This document shows, in pieces, positions 37,403 through 47,315 of a DNA stretch of 64,000 nt. This stretch comes from Chromatiaceae bacterium. GTDB taxonomy: Bacteria > Pseudomonadota > Gammaproteobacteria > Chromatiales > Chromatiaceae. Both the position numbers and the translations under genes were made by a program. Position 1 is the stretch's first letter; each line of letters starts with the position of its first letter. The stretch lies in NCBI GenBank assembly GCA_007693535.1, contig REDK01000093.1, positions 1 through 64,000 of the forward strand, written 5' to 3'. The notes under the pieces were generated by a model, which was given only the letters and a program-made list of their open reading frames with translations, did not search any database and was not told the DNA's origin.

Positions 37403-37690
37403 ATGTCAACCCGAGATGAATACTTGGCGAGCATGAAGCTGCAGATCGATGAATGGACCACCGAGATCGATGCGATGGAGGCGCGGGCGGATGCGGTACA
37501 GCCAAACGCGCGCGCGGAGTTCCAATCGCAGTTGGCGGGGCTGCGGGCACAGCGCGACAACAGCGAAAACAAGCTTGAGGAGGTGAGATCTGCAAGTGAC
37601 GGCGCGTGGCAGCGGGTAAAGGGCGAGGCGGATAACCTGTGGACTGCCTTCAAGGATTCGGCAGCGGCCTTCCGAGCGCATTACAAGTAG
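37403..37690 (+). CDS. Coiled-coil protein of unknown function
   Basis: 95 residues, almost entirely helical and highly charged: MSTRDEYLASMKLQIDEWTT, heptad-rich EIDAMEARADAVQPNARAEF, LRAQRDNSENKLEEVRSASDGAW, WTAFKDSAAAF. The pattern matches small stress-related coiled-coil proteins of the sll1863 type, but I hold that only loosely. The ATG at 37403 is chosen because AGGAG is nine bases upstream; an ATG nine bases earlier is too close to it. The strong hairpin downstream probably ends its transcript. Confidence 0.7.
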   Translation: MSTRDEYLASMKLQIDEWTTEIDAMEARADAVQPNARAEFQSQLAGLRAQRDNSENKLEEVRSASDGAWQRVKGEADNLWTAFKDSAAAFRAHYK

Positions 37691-37726
37691 AACTAGGATC
37701 AGTTCGATCCGGCGCCGGTTCGCTGC

Positions 37727-37753
37727 GGAGACGCTGAATCCTTCAGCGTCTCC
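37727..37753. terminator. Strong hairpin between convergent genes
   Basis: A perfect 12-bp stem GGAGACGCTGAA / TTCAGCGTCTCC with a 3-base loop sits 36 bases after the + strand coiled-coil gene and before the end of the - strand lipoprotein gene. There is no T-run on either side. Likely a transcript-end or stability hairpin serving both directions. Confidence 0.55.
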
Positions 37754-37912
37754 CTAGTGACATGTTCCAGCTACAACAGCGAGCGCGTGCTGCCGGCAAA
37801 TTGGCAGTCCTTGGGCCTGGCCCCGGCACACACGCCGGGGTGAACGGCCAAGACAGCGAATAACTGAGCCGACATATCATACCCGGAATGGGACCGGACG
37901 CTCGGCTGGCGG

Positions 37913-38062
37913 TTACAGATCGCGCTTGACCTCCTTGGCCGTTTCGCTGACCGCCTTTCCACCTTGTTGAATATCCCGCCCGGCACCTTCGATGGTATTG
38001 CATCCAGACAATCCGGCACTGGTCATCAGCAGCACCACGATCACGATGAGCAGCTTGTTCAT
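37913..38062 (-). CDS. Entericidin-like lipoprotein
   Basis: 49 residues: signal MNKLLIVIVVLLMTSAGLSG then C21 in the lipobox LSGC, and a short mature part NTIEGAGRDIQQGGKAVSET. This is the entericidin A/B pattern, a small outer-membrane lipoprotein linked to stress. The ATG at 38062 gives a proper signal peptide; a longer in-frame start is not needed. A role in this organism is unknown. It lies in a cluster of envelope genes. Confidence 0.85.
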   Translation of the reverse strand: MNKLLIVIVVLLMTSAGLSGCNTIEGAGRDIQQGGKAVSETAKEVKRDL

Positions 38063-38251
38063 TCTATTCACCCGTTGTTGGTTATTGCGACGGAGGATGC
38101 GCCCGTTGCGCTGAGATTGCGTAACGCGACGCCACCTTGACGATAGCAACGATCAACCGACGGGTCGGTGCGCTGGCGAACCAACGCCGGCCACCCGCGA
38201 AGCGAGCAGGCGGGCTGCACCCGGATGTTCACATCAGCGACGGAGTGGATT

Positions 38252-38602
38252 ATGACTCGCAAGCAACCAGCTAATCAGCGCAACGCCGGCCGCGGCTGGC
38301 GTGCCGAGATGCAGACCGGAGCCAGGATAAGCGCGGGCATTGGGCCGGCCACCGCTGCGGCAGCAGCTGCCACGACGCGCGTTGACATGGCGCGTACGTT
38401 GGTGTGTGAGCGCCGCCGCGTCGCGCTGCGGCACCGACGCCGTCCGAGCGAGGAGACGCGCACCGCGCTGGCGGCGATCGACCGGGAGTTGGCCGAATTC
38501 AAGATCGATATTCCTGCGGTGGAGCAGGCTCGTGCGGCTCGGGCTCGGCTGCCGGGTTCATCACGGCCATGGCCAGATCCGGGCACTCGCGAAGGGGCGT
38601 GA
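38252..38602 (+). CDS. Small basic hypothetical protein
   Basis: 116 residues, unrecognised. Arg/Ala-rich: TRVDMARTLVCERRRVAL, RHRRRPSEETRTALAAIDRE, LAEFKIDIPAVEQARAAR. GGAG is six bases before the ATG at 38252, which favours translation, but composition is consistent with either a real gene or chance. No membrane segment. It could be a small regulator-like protein; I do not assign a function. Confidence 0.35.
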   Translation: MTRKQPANQRNAGRGWRAEMQTGARISAGIGPATAAAAAATTRVDMARTLVCERRRVALRHRRRPSEETRTALAAIDRELAEFKIDIPAVEQARAARARLPGSSRPWPDPGTREGA

Positions 38603-38650
38603 TCGCGACGGTGGGCAGCCTCGGCCCAATCGGTCTGCCCCTGCCGGAGT

Positions 38651-38718
38651 AGCAACGAAACGCCGCCTGATGGTATCACTCAGCCCCAGGCCGGCCACCA
38701 GATTCGACCAGCGCTCTG
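38651..38718. repeat. Dispersed 68-bp repeat, copy 2
   Basis: Partner of 24993-25060 in the same orientation, about 79% identical by eye. On the - strand it reads RWSNLVAGLGLSDTIRRR, with the frame continuing beyond. It lies just upstream of the alpha/beta hydrolase 3' end. Confidence 0.7.
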
Positions 38719-38794
38719 GCTAACCGGCAGCTGGGCAGTCAATCCGCGAACGGCGCCGGCGGGTGCCATGGCGGTCCTGCTCACGCGGGAGGCT

Positions 38795-39670
38795 TCACAG
38801 ACCTTGGGCCAGCAGCCAGGCATCAAGGCGGGCAGCGACCTGCTCCCAGGCCGGTTCCAGCATCATGACGTGGCCCATCCCGTCGATCCATTCCGGTTCG
38901 CAGTCGAAGGCACGGGCGGTCTCCACGAGTGCAAAGCGCGGCACCAGCGCATCGTTGCCAGCGCCCATAATCAGGCTCGGCGGCAGGTGTCGGGGCAGCA
39001 CCGGCAGGTCCCAGCCGTTCATATCCCACAGGGCGCGCTTGGATTCCCCCTGCATCTGTCCCAGAAAGCGCTTGGCCTCGGCATCCGGTAAGGCACGCGA
39101 AAACAGGGCATCGCGCAAGCGCTGAAAACTGGCGCATTGAGAGGCGCCGGCCTGCACCAGCCAGAGATCATGGACCAGTTCGGTGCGGGTCAGACCAACC
39201 CACCAGTTCATGGCCATCAGGCCACTCGGTGGCACCGGCGCGAGCAGCACCACGGCCGGCGCGCTATGGCGCTCCAGATACTTCTGGATCACCAGCGCAC
39301 CCATGGAATGGCCGATCAGGACCGGTGCCCGCGGCAGGTCCGCAACCACCTCTTCCAGGTCGGCCACATAGTCGCGGAGGCTCAGCCAGTTGAGCCGTTC
39401 GCGGCCACTGCTACCGCCATGGCCTCGCAGACTCAAGGCACTGGCGCGATAGCCGCGGTCGGCAAACCAGGGCAGAAAATGCTCATCCCAGCACCAGGCG
39501 CCGACATAGGCACCATGAACGAATAGCAACGGGGTCGGCCGGCGGAGGTTGCGGGGGGTCCGCTGTCGGACCTCGAGATGGGGAAGACTCACGCGCTTGG
39601 TCCTTGATTGCACCGAGGGATTGATCATCAACGCCAGCGTCGGCGCCGATCTGAGTTTGCTGGTGGTCAT
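38795..39670 (-). CDS. Alpha/beta hydrolase (lysophospholipase-like)
   Basis: 291 residues. Catalytic features of the alpha/beta fold: oxyanion HGAYVGAWCWDEHF (about 52-65), nucleophile elbow GHSMGAL with S122, Asp in GAGNDALVPRF, and the His of DGMGHVMML near the C-terminus. Substrate unknown; the type is used for lipid or ester hydrolysis. It has no signal peptide, so is probably cytoplasmic. The ATG at 39670 yields a 40-residue basic extension, and a start at residue 15 is possible. It is 135 bases downstream of rapA. Confidence 0.85.
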   Translation of the reverse strand: MTTSKLRSAPTLALMINPSVQSRTKRVSLPHLEVRQRTPRNLRRPTPLLFVHGAYVGAWCWDEHFLPWFADRGYRASALSLRGHGGSSGRERLNWLSLRDYVADLEEVVADLPRAPVLIGHSMGALVIQKYLERHSAPAVVLLAPVPPSGLMAMNWWVGLTRTELVHDLWLVQAGASQCASFQRLRDALFSRALPDAEAKRFLGQMQGESKRALWDMNGWDLPVLPRHLPPSLIMGAGNDALVPRFALVETARAFDCEPEWIDGMGHVMMLEPAWEQVAARLDAWLLAQGL

Positions 39671-39805
39671 GCTTGGTCATCGCTGAATCGGATGGATGTG
39701 CTGCCCACGGGCTGGCGTCGGGGCCGCGCCGTCCGGCGCTGGCCCGCACCCGGCGCGGCCGCGCTCAGCGTCGGTGGGGCCAGCACGACCGTCCCATGCT
39801 CAGGT

Positions 39806-42700
39806 TCATGCAAAGGCGATCAGCCGTAACGCATCCAGGCGCAAGTGCAGGCGACCGAGGACCGCGGTCAGGTCATCGCGCTGCTGCTGGAGGGCGACGA
39901 TCTCCTCCGGCCGCACCGCCGGATTGACCACTTGCAAGGCCACCAGGCGCGCCTGCTCAGCCTCCAGCAAGCGGGTCATACGCTGGCGTGCCCCGGCCAC
40001 CAGTTCGGTGGTGGCGCGCGCGACCAGGGGCTCGGCGGCCTCCAGCATCGCGGTCACCGCAGTGCCCTTGGCCGCGATCAGGGCGCCGGTCAGACGCCGA
40101 TTGCCGCGCAAACATTTGCTGCCCAGACGCTCGGGATCGATGTCATCGCGTGCCCGCCCGCGCTCGTCGAGCAGCAGCCGCACCGGGGCCAGCGGCAGGA
40201 AACGCCCAACCTGCAATCCCGGCGGGGCCGGACAGTGCGAGCAATAGATCAGCTCCAGCAACAGGGCGCCGGGGGTCAGACGCGGATCACGGGCTAGCAG
40301 CAGCGCGGTGGTGCCCAGCGTCGAGCCAATGACCAACTCCATGCCGGTGCGCACGAGCGGATGTTCGAGGGTCAGGAAGGCGCGGTCTTCGTGAGCCAGT
40401 GCATCGGCGCGGTCGAGGGTCGCGGTCAGGCCCTCGGCGGGCAGCCCGGGGAACTCTTCCTGATGCATCTGCGGCCCGGGCCGCAAGATGATCGCCCCGC
40501 CGGGACCAGGTTCATGCTCGATGCCCCAGGCATCCCAGAACGCACGCAGATAGGCCGGCAGGGCCGGGTCCTGGTCCTGGCGCGCAATCGCCGCCACTAG
40601 TGCGGCGGCAGGTCCCGGCCGACAGGAGCCCAGTTCTAGCAACCGGTCGCTGCCCGCCGCCAACTGCTCGGCCAGGGTCCGTCGCAATGCCGCTGCTGTC
40701 TCCAGCAGGGCCGTCAGCGCCGCCGGGGGCGCCCCCGCAGTCGCCGATGGTTCGATCAATGCCTGCACTTGCGTGGCCAACAGCGCGCGCAACTGCTCGC
40801 CCAACTGTGCATAGACGGCACCGGCCGCCGGACAGGGGGCGCTAAACGCATCCAGGGCCTCGGCATACCAGCGCTGCAGGGTGGCACCGGGGCCAGCGGC
40901 CAGCACGGGTACATGCAGGGTAATGGTCCCGTGCTGACCGATGCGGTCGAGGCGCCCGATGCGTTGCTCCAGCAGTTCCGGCTCCAGCGGCAGATCGAAC
41001 AGCACCAGGTGCTGGCTGAACTGGAAGTTGCGCCCCTCGCTGCCAATCTCCGAGCAGAGCAACAGCGGGGTGCCGTCATCGGGATCGGCAAAAAAGGCGG
41101 CGGCGCGATCGCGCTCGACGATCGTCATCCCGGCATGGAAGACCGCCGCCTGCAGCCCGGCCTGTTGCTGCAGGGCGCGGCGCAGGTCGAGCACCGTCCC
41201 GGTCTGCCGGCAGATCAGCACCAGCTTGGCCGGACGCAATCGGCGCACCAGCGCGATCAGCCAGGGGATGCGTGGATCGCGCGTGACCCAGTCGGCCGCA
41301 CCGCCCACCGCCCCCCCTGCCCCCGCCAGCGCCCCGAGCGCGGCCTCGTCTGGGGCCAGATAGCCGGGCGGACGCGGTAAGGTTAGCGCGGCTAGGGTAC
41401 GCCCCGGAAACCCGGCGATGGCGGCGCGGGTATTGCGGAACAGCACCCGGCTGGTGCCGTGCCGATCCAACAGGCGGGCAACCAGGAGATCCTGTTCCGC
41501 CCCGGCGTTCGCCCCAGCGCCCTCGCCCAGCCAGGCGCCCAGCCAGGCACCGAGCTGCGCCTGCTGCGCCGCCGTCAGCGGCTGGCACGCCAGTAATCGG
41601 ATCGCGATCTCGGCCACCGGGGCATAGGCCGCTTCCTCATCCAGGAAGGCCTGATAATCACCGAAGCGGCGCGGATCGAGCAGCCGCAGACGGCCGAAAT
41701 GGCCGGCGCGTCCGAACTGCTCCGGGGTTGCGGTCAGCAGCAGGACGGCCGGGGTGCGGGCGGCCAGGGCAGCAACCAACTGGTAGGCTGGGCTGGCGCC
41801 TGCCGGGGTCCAGGTCAGATGATGGGCCTCGTCGCAGATCAGCAGGTCCCAGGGCGCCGCCACAGCCGCCGCCGCATGGGCCGGATCGGCTAGCAGCTCC
41901 AGCGGACAGAGCACTTGCTGGGCATCCTCGAAGGGATTACCGGTCAGGCTGCCCGCGGGCTGGTCCGGGTCGGCTTCCGGCCGGCTGGCAGCGAGGCGCT
42001 CGGCATCGAACAGGACAAAGGCGAGATTGAAGCGGCGCAGCAATTCCACCAGCCACTGGTGCAGCAAGGGCTCCGGCACCAGGATCAGCACCCGCTGCAC
42101 CCGGCCCGCAAGGAGCAGGCGGTGCAGGATGAGGCCGGCCTCGATGGTCTTGCCGAGCCCCACCTCGTCGGCAAGCAATACCCGCGGGGCATAGCGATCG
42201 GCGACCTCGGCAGCGATGTAGAGCTGATGCGCCACCGGCTGGATGCGCGCTCCGACCAGCCCGCGCGCGGGCGCGGCGGCCGCCCGTGCCAGCCATTCCC
42301 AGGTCTGCATGCGCAGTTGGAACCAGTGCGCGGCATCGATCGACCCGGTGCGAAACCGCTGCGGCGGGCGGTCCAGCCGCAGTTGTGCATCCAGTTCGGC
42401 CTCCGCCATGATCCACTCATAACCGGCGGCATCATGGCCCCGATAGCGGATCAGCCCGGCGGTCTCCTCCAGTGTACTGATGGCGAGACCGCGCCCGTCG
42501 ACGGCGCGAACCGATTCCCCAACCGCGAAGCGGGCACGGCGCAACGGTGCCGCATCGACGGCATAGACGCGCTGCTCGCCCGTGGCCGGAAACTGCAACC
42601 GCACGCGCCGGTTGGCGACCACATCCACCAGCCCCAGGCCGAGTTCGGGCTGGGTCTCGGAGAACCAGCGCTGACCGGGAACGAACCGGGAGGTGGCCAT
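39806..42700 (-). CDS. rapA: RNA polymerase-associated ATPase RapA (HepA)
   Basis: 964 residues (E. coli RapA has 968). A Swi2/Snf2-type ATPase that recycles RNA polymerase after transcription. The start ATSRFVPGQRWFSETQPELG matches the RapA N-terminal domain. Walker A DEVGLGKTIEAGLILH is near 175-190, the DEAH box ICDEAHHLTW near 288 and helicase motif VI (LEQRIGRLDRIGQ) near 575-590. The C-terminal RapA-specific domain completes it. The ATG at 42700 is preferred to others 9 and 114 bases upstream because it matches homologues. Confidence 0.95.
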   Translation of the reverse strand: MATSRFVPGQRWFSETQPELGLGLVDVVANRRVRLQFPATGEQRVYAVDAAPLRRARFAVGESVRAVDGRGLAISTLEETAGLIRYRGHDAAGYEWIMAEAELDAQLRLDRPPQRFRTGSIDAAHWFQLRMQTWEWLARAAAAPARGLVGARIQPVAHQLYIAAEVADRYAPRVLLADEVGLGKTIEAGLILHRLLLAGRVQRVLILVPEPLLHQWLVELLRRFNLAFVLFDAERLAASRPEADPDQPAGSLTGNPFEDAQQVLCPLELLADPAHAAAAVAAPWDLLICDEAHHLTWTPAGASPAYQLVAALAARTPAVLLLTATPEQFGRAGHFGRLRLLDPRRFGDYQAFLDEEAAYAPVAEIAIRLLACQPLTAAQQAQLGAWLGAWLGEGAGANAGAEQDLLVARLLDRHGTSRVLFRNTRAAIAGFPGRTLAALTLPRPPGYLAPDEAALGALAGAGGAVGGAADWVTRDPRIPWLIALVRRLRPAKLVLICRQTGTVLDLRRALQQQAGLQAAVFHAGMTIVERDRAAAFFADPDDGTPLLLCSEIGSEGRNFQFSQHLVLFDLPLEPELLEQRIGRLDRIGQHGTITLHVPVLAAGPGATLQRWYAEALDAFSAPCPAAGAVYAQLGEQLRALLATQVQALIEPSATAGAPPAALTALLETAAALRRTLAEQLAAGSDRLLELGSCRPGPAAALVAAIARQDQDPALPAYLRAFWDAWGIEHEPGPGGAIILRPGPQMHQEEFPGLPAEGLTATLDRADALAHEDRAFLTLEHPLVRTGMELVIGSTLGTTALLLARDPRLTPGALLLELIYCSHCPAPPGLQVGRFLPLAPVRLLLDERGRARDDIDPERLGSKCLRGNRRLTGALIAAKGTAVTAMLEAAEPLVARATTELVAGARQRMTRLLEAEQARLVALQVVNPAVRPEEIVALQQQRDDLTAVLGRLHLRLDALRLIAFA

Positions 42701-42844
42701 TCGCACCATCCGCGTCAGTGCCCTACCCCACCGGTACCGCCCCCGCATCGATCCCCAGCCCAGGCTCCGATCCGGCCACCTTGCGGGGGCCCGGCGTCGG
42801 TTCGGCTGCAGCACGCGGCCAGGTGGCGGCTGCGGGTCTGGCGT

Positions 42845-44143
42845 TTACAGCGCATCAAGGCCACGAGCCAGGTCGGCCTGCAGGTCGGCCACGGTCTCTA
42901 GGCCGACCGCGATGCGGAGCAGCCCCTCACCGATGCCGGCCGCCGCCCGCGCGTCCGAGCACAGGCGGCCATGGGTCGTGCTGGCAGGATGGGTGATGGT
43001 GGACTTGGTATCACCCAGATTGGCGGTGATGGAGAGCAGGCGGGTGGCATCGATGACCTGCCAGGCAGCGGCCCGCCCGCCGTGGACCTCGAACGCCAGG
43101 ATGCCACCGCCGGCCCGCTGCTGTTGCGGCGGCAGCCCGGCCACGGCGCGTTCACCAGTGGCGCCAGCAGCAGAGCCGACCACGGAACCGGCCGAGAACC
43201 CAACCGCGTCAGGCCCCACTAGCGCATGCTGCGGATGGGAAGCCAGCCCAGGATAATAGACCCGCGCCACCGCTGGATGCTGCTGCAACCAATGCGCCAA
43301 GGTCAGGGCCGCCGCGGAATGGGCCAGCATCCGCAGTTCCAAGGTCTCCAGCCCCTTCAGGAACAGCCAGGCATTGAAGGGGCTGAGACAGGGGCCGGCG
43401 GTGCGCACCACGCCGAAGATCTCCTCGCCCACCTGCTGCGCATCGCCGACCACGGCCCCGCCCACGGCCCGCCCCTGCCCGTCCAGATACTTGGTCGCGG
43501 AATGGATCACTAGGTCCGCCCCCAACGCCAACGGCCGCTGCAGGGCCGGGGTGCAGAAGCAATTGTCCACCACCAGCAGACAGCCATGGGCATGGGCCAG
43601 GTCAGCGAGCGGTGCGATCGCAACCATCTCAGTGAGTGGATTCGACGGGGTCTCGACGAACAGCAGACGGGTATTGGGACGGATCGCCGCGGCCCAGGCC
43701 GACAACGCCGTCAGGTCCACCATACTGGTCTCGATCCCGAAGCGGGTCAGATATTTGTCGAACAGCATGGTGGTACTGCCGAAGATACTGCGCGAGGCGA
43801 CGATGTGATCGCCGCTGCGCAGCAGACCCAGGCAGGTGACCAGGATCGCCGCCATGCCGGAGGCGGTCGCGACCGCGACCGCGCCCCCCTCCAGCGCGGC
43901 TAGCCGTTCCTCGAAGGCGCGCACGGTGGGGTTGGTGAAGCGCGAATAGATATTGCCGACTAACTCTCCGCTGAACCGGGCCGCGGCCTCGGCGGCGTTG
44001 GCAAAGACGAAACTCGAGGTGGCAAAGATCGGCTCGCAATGCTCGCCCTCGGCGGTGCGCCGATGGCCGGTACGGATCGCCTGGGTGGCAAAACCCGGGG
44101 TCACCGCAGCCATCGCCTCGGCTGCTGGATCAGGATCGCTCAT
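42845..44143 (-). CDS. metZ: O-succinylhomoserine sulfhydrylase
   Basis: 432 residues. PLP enzyme that makes homocysteine from O-succinylhomoserine and sulfide, in methionine synthesis. Opening GFATQAIRTGHRRTAEGEH, YSRFTNPTVRAFEERLAALEGG (about 65-87), the PLP lysine in SATKYLDGQGR (near 217) and FNAWLFLKGLETLELRM. An insert of about 30 Ala/Gly/Ser-rich residues (about 315-345) interrupts the sequence between GLASHPQHALVG and AGGGILAFEV, where the family usually has a short link. It may be a surface loop. It lies just after purF, a common gammaproteobacterial pair. Confidence 0.94.
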   Translation of the reverse strand: MSDPDPAAEAMAAVTPGFATQAIRTGHRRTAEGEHCEPIFATSSFVFANAAEAAARFSGELVGNIYSRFTNPTVRAFEERLAALEGGAVAVATASGMAAILVTCLGLLRSGDHIVASRSIFGSTTMLFDKYLTRFGIETSMVDLTALSAWAAAIRPNTRLLFVETPSNPLTEMVAIAPLADLAHAHGCLLVVDNCFCTPALQRPLALGADLVIHSATKYLDGQGRAVGGAVVGDAQQVGEEIFGVVRTAGPCLSPFNAWLFLKGLETLELRMLAHSAAALTLAHWLQQHPAVARVYYPGLASHPQHALVGPDAVGFSAGSVVGSAAGATGERAVAGLPPQQQRAGGGILAFEVHGGRAAAWQVIDATRLLSITANLGDTKSTITHPASTTHGRLCSDARAAAGIGEGLLRIAVGLETVADLQADLARGLDAL

Positions 44144-44273
44144 GCGGAATATTCTCGGCGCCGCGGTGCGCGGTCATAGACGCGTCCGCTTGCGCGGATG
44201 CGGGAGGAAGCGGAACCACCGGGCGGGATGCGCGGCAAGACCGGCACATCACCGCAGCAGCAGCAGCCGGGGC

Positions 44274-45788
44274 TCAGGCATTGTTATAGAGTTCGATGAT
44301 GGTCTCCTCGCTGCGCGAACCCTGGCGGCGGGCGTGATCGCCGCGCATCCGCTCCAGTTCCAGCAGATATTCCGGGGTCACATCGCCGGTGATATAGACC
44401 CCGTCGAAGACCGAGGCCTCGAAGCGGTCCACCAGGCTCTTACCCTTCTTCTGCACCGCCTCGATCAGGTCCGCGAGGTCCTGGAAGATGAGCCGGTCGG
44501 CCCCGAGTTCGCGCTCCACCGCGGCCTCGCTAAGACCATGAGCGATGAGTTCACTGGCCGCCGGCATATCGATCCCGTAGACGTTGGGATAGCGCACCGG
44601 CGGGGCCGCGGAGGCGAAATAGACCCGGTTTGCACCGGCATCCCGGGCCATCTGGATAATCTGCTGCGAGGTGGTTCCACGCACGATGGAATCGTCCACT
44701 AGCAGGACGTTCTTGCGGCGAAACTCCAGGTCGATGGCGTTGAGCTTCTGCCGTACCGATTTCTTACGCACCTTCTGCCCCGGCATGATGAACGTCCGCC
44801 CGATGTAGCGGTTCTTGATGAAGCCCTCGGCGTAGGGAATTCCCAGGGCATTGGCCAATTGCAATGCCGCGGTGCGGCTGGTGTCAGGCACCGGGATGAC
44901 TACATCGATGTCGTGATTGGACCATTCCCGGCGGATCTTGGCCGCTAGCTTCTTGCCCATGCGGGAGCGCGCCTTGTGCACGGAAATATTATCGATAATG
45001 GAGTCCGGCCGGGCGAAATAGACAAATTCGAAGATGCAGGGCGAGAGCACCGGCTGTGGGGCGCATTGCTGGGTATAGAGACGGCCGTCGCTGGTAATCA
45101 GCACACATTCGCCGGGGCCAACATCGGCGATGAGTTCGAACCCCAGTGTATCGAGCGCCACGCTCTCCGAGGAAATCATGTACTCGGTGCCAGCATCGGT
45201 CTCTCGTTTGCCGTAGACGATGGGCCGGATGCCATTGGGATCGCGGAAGCCGAAGACCCCGAAGCCGGGAATCATGGCCACCGCAGCATAGCCGCCGCGA
45301 CAGCGCCGGTGCACCCCTTCGACGGCGCGGAAGATATCGTTTTCGTCGATGCGGAGCTTGTTCTGCACCTGTAATTCATGGGCCACGACATTGAGCAGGA
45401 TCTCGGAATCCGACTCGGTATTGATATGCCGCAGATCATCGACATAGACATCGCGGGTGAGATCCTCGGCATTGGTGAGATTGCCGTTATGGGCCAGCAC
45501 GATGCCATAGGGCGAGTTCACATAGAAGGGCTGCGCCTCAGCGGAACAGGAGACCCCGGCGGTGGGATAGCGCACATGGCCAATCCCCATGGTGCCGCGC
45601 AACTGCAGCATATGGCGGGTGCGGAAGACATCGCGGGTCAGCCCGGTGTCCTTGCGCATGTGCAGACGCTCACGCTCGCTGGTAACGATACCGGCGGCAT
45701 CCTGGCCGCGGTGCTGGAGTACGAGCAAGGCGTCGTACAGAAACTGATTGATCGGATACTTGCCGACGATACCGACGATGCCGCACAT
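44274..45788 (-). CDS. purF: Amidophosphoribosyltransferase
   Basis: 504 residues. First step of purine synthesis: glutamine and PRPP give phosphoribosylamine. The start [20 protein letters not shown] places C2 as the N-terminal nucleophile, so the ATG at 45788 is fixed. [25 protein letters not shown] and [15 protein letters not shown] are the glutaminase signatures; [17 protein letters not shown] (near 365) is the PRPP-binding loop. GAGG is seven bases upstream. It follows cvpA in the transcription order dedD-cvpA-purF. Confidence 0.97.
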   Translation of the reverse strand: MCGIVGIVGKYPINQFLYDALLVLQHRGQDAAGIVTSERERLHMRKDTGLTRDVFRTRHMLQLRGTMGIGHVRYPTAGVSCSAEAQPFYVNSPYGIVLAHNGNLTNAEDLTRDVYVDDLRHINTESDSEILLNVVAHELQVQNKLRIDENDIFRAVEGVHRRCRGGYAAVAMIPGFGVFGFRDPNGIRPIVYGKRETDAGTEYMISSESVALDTLGFELIADVGPGECVLITSDGRLYTQQCAPQPVLSPCIFEFVYFARPDSIIDNISVHKARSRMGKKLAAKIRREWSNHDIDVVIPVPDTSRTAALQLANALGIPYAEGFIKNRYIGRTFIMPGQKVRKKSVRQKLNAIDLEFRRKNVLLVDDSIVRGTTSQQIIQMARDAGANRVYFASAAPPVRYPNVYGIDMPAASELIAHGLSEAAVERELGADRLIFQDLADLIEAVQKKGKSLVDRFEASVFDGVYITGDVTPEYLLELERMRGDHARRQGSRSEETIIELYNNA

Positions 45789-45971
45789 GCTGAACCTCAC
45801 TGCCGGCAATGATTGCCGCAGGGGCGACCTGACCGAACTCGGGAGCATAGCGGATCGGCGCCGGGCGACCAAGCCTGGTCGGCAGCGATCGATGACCGGG
45901 AACAGGTCGATACGGAATGGCGGGGGGGGCGCGGTCGCCGCAGCGGTCGCCACGGGCGGGCGCGATCGAGA

Positions 45972-46463
45972 CTACAGCGACTGGACGCGCTCAGTCAGCT
46001 CAGGTGGCACCTGTGCCAACAGCCAGCCGGCAAGCCCCTGAAACTGCGCGAGCAGTCTGGACTCCTCCCACCAGGGGTCCTGAGTCAGTGGTGTCAGCGA
46101 GGCGAGAAAGACCAGCAGGGCGACCACCAGCGCGCCACGGCCAGCACCGAAGGCGAGACCGAGCACGCGGTCGGTCCCGGTTAGCCCGGTCTTCTCGACC
46201 AGCAGGGTCAGCAGAAAGGCGACCACTGCCCCGGCCAACAGTACCCCCAGCACCAGGATCAGCACCGCCACCCCGATCCGCAACGAAGGGGTGGAGATCA
46301 GCGGCGCCAACTGGACCGCGACCGGCTCGTAGAACAGCCAGGCGGCCAGCAACGCGAGCAACCAGACCCCGAGCGAGATGACCTCGCGGATCAGGCCCCG
46401 CGCCAGTCCGATCAGCGCCGAGATGGCGATGATGGCGAGGATGACATAGTCGATCAGGATCAT
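45972..46463 (-). CDS. cvpA: CvpA-family membrane protein
   Basis: 163 residues with four membrane helices. CvpA (colicin V production type) is an inner-membrane protein linked with purF. The start MILIDYVILAIIAISALIGLARGLIREVIS matches the family; FGAGRGALVVALLVFLA is at about 107-123. Exact function unknown, but it affects envelope homeostasis. It is followed by purF after 180 bases, as expected. Confidence 0.92.
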   Translation of the reverse strand: MILIDYVILAIIAISALIGLARGLIREVISLGVWLLALLAAWLFYEPVAVQLAPLISTPSLRIGVAVLILVLGVLLAGAVVAFLLTLLVEKTGLTGTDRVLGLAFGAGRGALVVALLVFLASLTPLTQDPWWEESRLLAQFQGLAGWLLAQVPPELTERVQSL

Positions 46464-46532
46464 GGGACTGCCGGGATGATCATGGATGGCTTGGGCTTGG
46501 CGTCGTCGGATGCGGATGTCGCACCGATCCAG

Positions 46533-47228
46533 TTATTGGTAACGCTGAACCAGGGGCTTGTGCGCCGTCTCGCGGGTGATCCGGGCCGAGACATCGTTGG
46601 CCCGGGCACGGTCGACCTCGGGGCCAACCCGGACCCGATACCAGGTCAGACCATTGACCTCGGCCTGCTCGACGAAGGCTGGGTAGCCCTTGCCGCGCAA
46701 TTCGTCCTGGAGCCGACGTGCAGCCTCCGGCTGTCGCACGCTGGCTACTTGGACCACCCAGGACTGTGCCCCGGGCGGTACCGGGCGCGGCCCCGCGGCA
46801 GTCTGATTGCCGCTGGCAGCGGCGGGCGCGGCGTTGCCGGCAGTCGCGGGTCGGTCACCGGTTCCCGACGCCGCTGCGGCCGATGGCACGGCGGCTGGGC
46901 GCGCAGTCTGGTTAGGCCCGGTCCCGGTGGCCGCGGCCGGGTCATCGGAAATCGGCCCTGTTGCAGAACTGGCAGCGACGTCGATCTCGGGCTCGATCCC
47001 AGGCGGCTCCGGCGCCGGCAGCGGCAACACCAGATCTTCTTCAGCCGCCTCCAGGGCGTCCTCTAGCGCCGCCTGGGCATCGCTGTCGAGCGCTGGGCGT
47101 GCGGGGATGTGGATTGGGTCGCCGAGGCCATCGTCGGTCCCCTCTTCCAGCAGCATGGGCACAAAAATCACCGCGAGCGCAATCACTACCGCGGCCCCGA
47201 CCAAGCGTTTCTTACCTGCCTCATCCAT
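46533..47228 (-). CDS. dedD: DedD-type SPOR-domain membrane protein
   Basis: 231 residues. Short cytoplasmic tail (MDEAGKKRLVGA), one membrane helix (about 9-26), a Pro/Ala-rich periplasmic linker and a C-terminal SPOR domain (about 155-231; WVVQVASVRQPEAARRLQDE, YRVRVGPEVDRARAND). SPOR proteins bind denuded peptidoglycan at the division site. The ATG at 47228 has GGAG about nine bases ahead. It lies between folC and cvpA in the familiar order folC-dedD-cvpA-purF. Confidence 0.92.
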   Translation of the reverse strand: MDEAGKKRLVGAAVVIALAVIFVPMLLEEGTDDGLGDPIHIPARPALDSDAQAALEDALEAAEEDLVLPLPAPEPPGIEPEIDVAASSATGPISDDPAAATGTGPNQTARPAAVPSAAAASGTGDRPATAGNAAPAAASGNQTAAGPRPVPPGAQSWVVQVASVRQPEAARRLQDELRGKGYPAFVEQAEVNGLTWYRVRVGPEVDRARANDVSARITRETAHKPLVQRYQ

Positions 47229-47315
47229 CCCGTTCTCTCCCCCCATGTGTCGCTGCTGCTGCCATGGGCCCCGATTATACAGGCCGCTGGCAACGCGATG
47301 GATAATGGCGCAGCC

